From positions 62,001 through 126,000 of the forward strand of contig DASZHD010000008.1 in the NCBI GenBank assembly GCA_035938175.1: a DNA stretch of 64,000 nucleotides. The letters are read 5' to 3'. A program made the position numbers and the translations under genes. The notes below the pieces were generated by a model that saw only the letters and a program-made list of their open reading frames with translations, did not search any database and was not told where the DNA came from. Below are positions 59,270 through 64,000 of this stretch, in pieces; the stretch's first letter is position 1; the number at the start of each line of letters is the position of its first letter. The stretch comes from DASRDE01 sp035938175 (GTDB lineage: Bacteria; Vulcanimicrobiota; Vulcanimicrobiia; Vulcanimicrobiales; Vulcanimicrobiaceae).

Positions 59270-59554
59270 ATGACCGTCTGGGCATGGGTGGGCCTGGGCG
59301 TTGCCCTAGCGACGGGCCTGCGCGCCGCGTACGCTGCCGTTCGCCCGCCTGCCAACTTTTACGCGGAAGGCATATACGGCATGCGTCCCGCAACGCACGC
59401 ATGGTATGCGATAATCGGATTCGCGCTGGCCGCACTGTTTGCGATCTCTTCCGTGCAGCACGCGATACCGGCCGCCGTGCTGCTTGCAGTCGCAGTGCTC
59501 GTAGCAATATTCTACTTTACGTCGTACCTGCGCGGATTCTCAGACGAGGAATGA
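59270..59554 (+). CDS. Hypothetical membrane protein (94 aa, three helices)
   Basis: A 94-residue protein with three hydrophobic segments (VWAWVGLGVALATGL, AWYAIIGFALAALFAI, AAVLLAVAVLVAIFYFT) and a short acidic end. ATG 59270 chosen; the ORF continues upstream without family support. It is 3 nt before the DUF255 gene, so probably in the same operon. No family recognised. Confidence 0.6.
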   Translation: MTVWAWVGLGVALATGLRAAYAAVRPPANFYAEGIYGMRPATHAWYAIIGFALAALFAISSVQHAIPAAVLLAVAVLVAIFYFTSYLRGFSDEE

Positions 59555-59557
59555 CCG

Positions 59558-61342
59558 ATGCAACCTGCTCACGCGGAATTTCATTTTTCGCCGCGGCCGA
59601 ACAAAGCGCATGAAATCGCGTGGCAATCGTGGGGCCGCGACGCATTCGATCGCGCGCGCACGGAAGATAAGCCGATTCTGCTCTCGATCTCGGCCGTGTG
59701 GTGCCACTGGTGCCACGTCATGGACGAAACGAGCTATTCGGATCCCGGTATTATCGCCGCAATCAACGAACGGTTCGTACCGGTGCGCGTCGATAACGAT
59801 CGCCGCCCCGATGTGAATGCACGGTACAACCAAGGCGGCTGGCCCACAACCGCATTTCTGACGCCCGAAGGCGCGCTGCTCGCCGGCGCGACGTACTTGC
59901 CGCCGGATCACCTCGCGCAGGCGCTCGATCAGATCGCGGCGTTCTATCACACCAACCGCGAGCAGATAGAAGAGCGCGCCGGGGAGCTGCGATCGCGCGT
60001 GCGGTCGTACGACGGCGCTTCACCGTCGGCCCTCGACGACACGATCGTCGCACGGGTTATGGACGCGCTGGAGCATGCTTACGACGAGGAGTACGCCGGC
60101 TTCGGCGACGCACCGAAGTTTCCGATGACCGACACGCTCGCGTTCTTGCTGCAGGAACACGCAGCGACCGGAAACGAGCGCGCGTACGAGATGGCCGCGC
60201 GAACGGTGCTCGCGATGTCGTCCGGCGGGATGTACGATCACGTGGAAGGGGGATTCTTCCGCTACTCCACTACGCGCGATTGGAGCGTTCCGCATTTCGA
60301 AAAGATGACCGAGGATCACGCGGCACTGCTTCGAATTCTCGCGCGGCTGGCACGCACCACCAGAAACGACCGGTTCCACAGCACGCTCGTCTCGGCAGTC
60401 GGATACGTACGCGCCGTGCTGCGCGATCCGGACACGGGATTCTTTGCCGGCAGCCAGGACGCCGACGAGCAGTACTACGAGCTGCCGCTGGAAGAGCGGC
60501 GCACGATGCAGCCGCCGTATGTGGATCGCACGTCATATTCGAATTGGACCGCCGCAATGGCGGCGGCTTTCCTCGCCGCGGGCAACGTCTTAGAAGACGA
60601 TCGCATCGACGCTGAAGGTGTTGCAACGTTGGACGCCTTGCACGAGCGAATGCTCGATTCCGATGGGCTTCTGATGCATTACCTGGAACCGGGCGGAGCA
60701 CCCCAAGTTCGCGGGCTCCTGACGGATCAGCAAGCCTATTTGCGCGCTCTTCTCGACGCGCACGAATACACGGGCGAGGGCCGGTTTTTAGAACGCGCGC
60801 AACGCGCGGCAGGCGCGATACTTACGGCCTTCTCCGCGCCCGACGGCGGCTTTTACGATCATGCGTCGGTGGAGGATTCGCTCGGAAATTTGACCGTGCG
60901 CGATCGCCCGCTTTCGGAGAACGCTTGGCTCGCCGAAAGCTTGCTGCGCCTATCGGCGCTCGGCGGCGGGCAGCAGTACCGCAAAGCTGCGGAAGCCGCA
61001 CTGGCATTGTACGTCAACACCTTCGAGCGAGCCGGCATCTTCGCGGCCTCGTACGCGCGGGCCGTTCGACGGTATCTGCTTGCCGAAACAGCGATCGTCT
61101 TCGTCGGGACGCCGGAACAGACGGCCGACCTTCGGGAAGCGGCGCACGCTTTGCCGATTGCCGCGCCGGCGTTTCGCACGATCGATCCCGGCGAGAGTGA
61201 GGCCTTGGAATTACGCGGATTGAGCCCGAACCCGGCGCCGGCCGCGTACGTTTGCGCCGGCACCGTCTGCGGCTCTCCGGCTCGAGATGCGGGCGCGCTT
61301 CGCGATTCGTACGAACACCTGCTCGCACCAAAAGGCGGTTAG
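59558..61342 (+). CDS. Thioredoxin domain protein, DUF255/YyaL family
   Basis: A 594-residue protein. The N-terminal thioredoxin-fold has WCHWCHVMDETSYSDP (residues ~49-64), the CxxC site seen in YyaL/SPATA20. The rest is an (alpha/alpha)6-barrel: GMYDHVEGGFFRYSTTRDWSVPHFEKM is a conserved segment (quoted in part as GGFFRYSTTRDWSVPHFEKM). The function is unknown, though related proteins are linked with sugar epimerase-like folds. ATG 59558; tail overlap of 4 nt with the convergent membrane gene. Confidence 0.93.
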   Translation: MQPAHAEFHFSPRPNKAHEIAWQSWGRDAFDRARTEDKPILLSISAVWCHWCHVMDETSYSDPGIIAAINERFVPVRVDNDRRPDVNARYNQGGWPTTAFLTPEGALLAGATYLPPDHLAQALDQIAAFYHTNREQIEERAGELRSRVRSYDGASPSALDDTIVARVMDALEHAYDEEYAGFGDAPKFPMTDTLAFLLQEHAATGNERAYEMAARTVLAMSSGGMYDHVEGGFFRYSTTRDWSVPHFEKMTEDHAALLRILARLARTTRNDRFHSTLVSAVGYVRAVLRDPDTGFFAGSQDADEQYYELPLEERRTMQPPYVDRTSYSNWTAAMAAAFLAAGNVLEDDRIDAEGVATLDALHERMLDSDGLLMHYLEPGGAPQVRGLLTDQQAYLRALLDAHEYTGEGRFLERAQRAAGAILTAFSAPDGGFYDHASVEDSLGNLTVRDRPLSENAWLAESLLRLSALGGGQQYRKAAEAALALYVNTFERAGIFAASYARAVRRYLLAETAIVFVGTPEQTADLREAAHALPIAAPAFRTIDPGESEALELRGLSPNPAPAAYVCAGTVCGSPARDAGALRDSYEHLLAPKGG

Positions 61343-62514
61343 TAGTTGGTGCGGACGAACGCGTTCCAAAACCAGACGCCGTACAGACCCGCGGCGAGCG
61401 AATACACGATCAGCACCTTCGTCCAAACCGGTAAACGATCGCGCGCCGCGACGCACATCAACGCGAACAAAAACGGAATGAAATCGAGCGCGTGACGCAT
61501 CCCGTATTGCGCGTAGCCGTTGACGTAGTAGACGAAGTTCGGTATCGCGGTAAGAATCGCGGCCGCCCAGAGCGCGGCAACGAACGCGGCCGGCCGGGCG
61601 GCCGCGAACGCATAGATCAACGCGGGGCTCGTCCACGTCAACGCGACCCCCGAATATCCCGGCCGGAACCACGGCCACTCCGGCGAGAATTCGGGATACT
61701 GCTGGAAAAACGACCATAACTGGTAGCGCAAGTACTGCAGTTGAAACGGCGAACCGGTGGGGCTGCCGGCGGAATCTTCGTGATACCAGTTGGTGTAGCC
61801 GATGTCTGCGGGCGTTCCCCATCGCGCCACGTTATACCAAACCCAAAGCGCCGCCGCGACTGCAAGAACGCCGGCAAATCCGCCGATGCGCGCCGCCACG
61901 GTCCGCGCATGCACGCGCAGGCGATCCGGCAGCGGTGTGCCGGCAACGAGGAGCACTGCATACACGGGCAGTGCCAACGCCATCGTAAAGCGCGATTCCG
62001 CCGCGCACACCGCCCAAAGCGCAACGAGCCAGCCCCGCCGCCTGCCGCAGAGTTCGACCAGCGCCAAGAGCGTAAAGCACACCGCGCTCACGTGCGCGAT
62101 AAACCACACGTCACCGAGCATCGCACACCAGAGCAGATCCGTGCCGCCGAGCAAAAAAGTGCATAGCCAAATGTTTGCGCTCGCCGGTATTCCGATGCGC
62201 TCTCCCAGCCGCCACGCCGCGCCGATCGCGATGCCGGCAAGAAGCACCGAGAGCAGCGTTTGATTCGCCGCCGTTCCCGCGACCGCAACGTACGGCAACA
62301 ACAAGATCGCCGGCATCGGTGCTTCGATCACGTAATGCTGTCCGTGGTATCCCAGCGCGTCGATATACGCGCCGGGCCAATCGATCCACGCGTGACCGTG
62401 AAGCAGCGCGTTTGCGAGCAGCACGTAGTTGTTGTACGGCGTCGATCGCAAGTGCGAGGCGAGCAGCGTGACGCTCAGTCCAACGAGCCCTGCTAGTACT
62501 GCGCGGCTGCGCAT
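61339..62514 (-). CDS. Polytopic membrane protein, glycosyltransferase-like (GT-C)
   Basis: A 391-residue protein with about ten helices. An acidic/aromatic loop follows helix 1 (HAWIDWPGAYIDALGYHGQHYVIEAP, in part: WPGAYIDALGYHGQHYVIEA), a pattern of dolichyl/undecaprenyl-phosphate mannosyltransferase-like GT-C enzymes. ATG 62514 overlaps the upstream stop by 4 nt. It may glycosylate a protein or lipid. The identification rests on topology, not a fixed motif. Confidence 0.6.
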   Translation of the reverse strand: MRSRAVLAGLVGLSVTLLASHLRSTPYNNYVLLANALLHGHAWIDWPGAYIDALGYHGQHYVIEAPMPAILLLPYVAVAGTAANQTLLSVLLAGIAIGAAWRLGERIGIPASANIWLCTFLLGGTDLLWCAMLGDVWFIAHVSAVCFTLLALVELCGRRRGWLVALWAVCAAESRFTMALALPVYAVLLVAGTPLPDRLRVHARTVAARIGGFAGVLAVAAALWVWYNVARWGTPADIGYTNWYHEDSAGSPTGSPFQLQYLRYQLWSFFQQYPEFSPEWPWFRPGYSGVALTWTSPALIYAFAAARPAAFVAALWAAAILTAIPNFVYYVNGYAQYGMRHALDFIPFLFALMCVAARDRLPVWTKVLIVYSLAAGLYGVWFWNAFVRTNY

Positions 62515-64000
62515 CAATTCTTCACCACGCGATATAACGGCGGCCATCCGCCGAGCGCCTTCGTATGATATCCGGGAACGTTGCCCCACAACTCGCCGAC
62601 CACGTATACGGGGCGCATCCGCACCCACGCCGGAATGTACGCCGCGTCATCGCCGTACCATGATGAATCGACGATGCGCGCGCCGAGCCGCTTTTCGACA
62701 TATGCTCCATATGCGAGGGCCGTCGCCTGCTGCCACGGCGCGATCAGAATCGCGCGGTCGGGCGTGCGTGCGACGACGGAATCGATCGCTTCCCGAGCTC
62801 CGTTGTCGGAGGCTTGCGCAAATGTCGCTTTGTTCGTCCAGACCAAGAATACCGCGAGCGCTAACGGAACGATCGCCGCGCCGGCACGCCAAAACCGTGC
62901 TTTCACGGGAATATCGGCCAACGCGGCGGCACCAAGCCCGGCCAGTATCGCGACCGTTGCAAACGCCGTGAAATAGTACCGGTCGATGTCCGCGACGACG
63001 GTGTAACCGAACGCGAAGGCGGCGGGCAGATAGAGGGCCAGTGCAAGAGCTCCGGCAAGAATTCTATCGCGCCTGAAGATCGCGAGTAATCCTCCGAGCG
63101 CCAGCAGCAGGCCGACCGGTGTAAAACTCTCGAGCACGTCATGCAAAAATCCGGGGCCATTGTCCGCATAGACGTGCCAGTTGATTATTCCACGCAGGGC
63201 AGCACGGGTGGGAAACTCCGACCCCGTTACCAGGCGCACGAATCCGCCGAGCGTCGACGGATCGTCGGTATCCCAAAACACATTTCCCGGAGGCTTGCCG
63301 ATTGCCGCAGTCGGGTCCAAATGCGCGCGGTCCACGATAAAACTGCGTGCCGGCAGATACGCGTACGTGCAAAGCGCCAGCACGAACAGCGCCGACGCCG
63401 CGAGCAGTTGACGGCGGTTCAAACGCCGCGCTGAAAAAATCACCAGCAGGAGTGCGGGCGTCAGCAGTACCGTAATGGAGTGCGTCGCAATGCCGGTTCC
63501 GAATGCAAACGCGCAAAGATACAGCGCCGTACTATTTCCGGTACGCCTCCAGAGCAGCGCGCAATAGAGCGACGCAAGGATGAAGAATACGGCGACGTCG
63601 TGAATTTCGGCGCGCGTACCGCGGGTCCAGACGACTTGGCCGAATGCAAAGAGCCATGCCGCTCCGAGTGCCGCGAGTGCGCCGCCCGCCAGTTCGCGCG
63701 CGATGCGAAATACGAGCCACGCTGCGCCGCTCATCGCGAGCGCGCTGAACAACGCGATGCGCCAGGAAACGGCGCCAAACGGCATTACGTGCGCGAAGAT
63801 GCCCGCGAGGATCGTGAACGCCGGAAATCCGGTCGGGTGCATGATTCCGAATATCCACGGGACCGTCTGCGCCTCGCCCGTATCCCAGAAGGAAATCGCG
63901 CCTTCAAGTGAAGCGGCGTACACCAGCAGCGGCACGAGCCACGCTGCCCAAGCCGCGACGCGCGCGCCAATGCGCGCACTGCTCAGAACGACGGCAGGGC
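62514..64000 (-). CDS. DUF2723-family membrane glycosyltransferase-like protein (5' end outside window)
   Basis: The frame is open to the right edge, so the start lies outside; at least 495 residues are seen, with about eleven helices. FWDTGEAQTVPWIFGIMHPTGFPAF is the DUF2723/PMT-like loop, with the catalytic-type acids D/E of GT-C enzymes (quoted here as FWDTGE and HPTGFP). The C-terminal soluble part, about 110 residues, resembles the acceptor domain of such proteins. It overlaps the next gene in an ATGA arrangement. Confidence 0.8.
   Translation of the reverse strand, partial: PAVVLSSARIGARVAAWAAWLVPLLVYAASLEGAISFWDTGEAQTVPWIFGIMHPTGFPAFTILAGIFAHVMPFGAVSWRIALFSALAMSGAAWLVFRIARELAGGALAALGAAWLFAFGQVVWTRGTRAEIHDVAVFFILASLYCALLWRRTGNSTALYLCAFAFGTGIATHSITVLLTPALLLVIFSARRLNRRQLLAASALFVLALCTYAYLPARSFIVDRAHLDPTAAIGKPPGNVFWDTDDPSTLGGFVRLVTGSEFPTRAALRGIINWHVYADNGPGFLHDVLESFTPVGLLLALGGLLAIFRRDRILAGALALALYLPAAFAFGYTVVADIDRYYFTAFATVAILAGLGAAALADIPVKARFWRAGAAIVPLALAVFLVWTNKATFAQASDNGAREAIDSVVARTPDRAILIAPWQQATALAYGAYVEKRLGARIVDSSWYGDDAAYIPAWVRMRPVYVVGELWGNVPGYHTKALGGWPPLYRVVKN

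Noticed and set aside
1..64000. CRISPR arrays, IS elements, prophage genes, rRNA operon
   Set aside because: No regularly spaced repeats, transposase, integrase or phage structural motifs, and no rRNA sequence was recognised.

Overview
The window is a chromosomal segment of a high-GC, free-living bacterium. It is gene-dense, with short intergenic gaps, frequent 4-nt ATGA-type overlaps and many GTG starts. The mixture of traits fits Candidatus Eremiobacterota (WPS-2) or a similar deep-branching soil lineage: a selenocysteine formate dehydrogenase, split transketolase, UbiD/UbiA quinone-type genes, cytochrome bd, Ku/LigD end joining, and winged-helix/TPR and cyclase/ATPase/TPR regulators. This placement is an inference from protein style only; there is no rRNA gene in the window, and a search with S15, PNPase or CydA would settle it.

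Layout. 1-6.5 kb: a membrane protein end, then a formate dehydrogenase operon (catalytic subunit with an in-frame UGA and a SECIS-like hairpin, four-cluster Fe-S subunit, NrfD-type membrane subunit, fdhD). 6.5-12 kb: hydrolase, PolX, nicotinate phosphoribosyltransferase, a degenerate ABC ATPase with a membrane partner, a DJ-1/PfpI protein and a palindromic intergenic repeat. 12-18.2 kb: HTH/Rieske pair, two SDRs, a hotdog thioesterase, a lipoprotein, thiolase and a family III CoA-transferase. 18.2-24.7 kb: rpsO, split transketolase, gamma-glutamyltransferase, pnp. 24.7-33.7 kb: cyclase-domain regulator, SDR, acetyltransferase and a ubiD-ubiA-binding protein operon. 33.7-36.4 kb: a YtrA-type GntR/ABC-2 transporter operon headed by a 38-residue peptide and a palindromic operator. 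36.4-45.2 kb: MATE exporter, an M48-RDD fusion, a CadC-like regulator divergent from a second small peptide, and metabolic genes. 45.2-49.2 kb: cydAB divergent from a CsoR-type regulator and a permease carrying a YHS-like metal-binding insert. 49.7-51.4 kb: an AbiE toxin-antitoxin pair beside tRNA-Leu(CAG). 51.5-64 kb: HtrA-type protease, MFS exporter, Ku and split LigD, small envelope proteins, a DUF255 thioredoxin-fold protein and two polytopic glycosyltransferase-like proteins.

The most unusual signals are two unrelated-looking small peptides, 5 kb apart, that share the motif F-x-GWGPK-[LV], each with its own regulator and structured promoter region (36162-36343 and 41165-41647); a catalytically dead ABC ATPase with its own permease (10138-11321); the Sec/SECIS signal in the formate dehydrogenase; an M48 protease-like protein that has lost the first zinc histidine; and the duplicated operator of the AbiE pair. 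No CRISPR array, insertion sequence, transposase or phage gene was seen.
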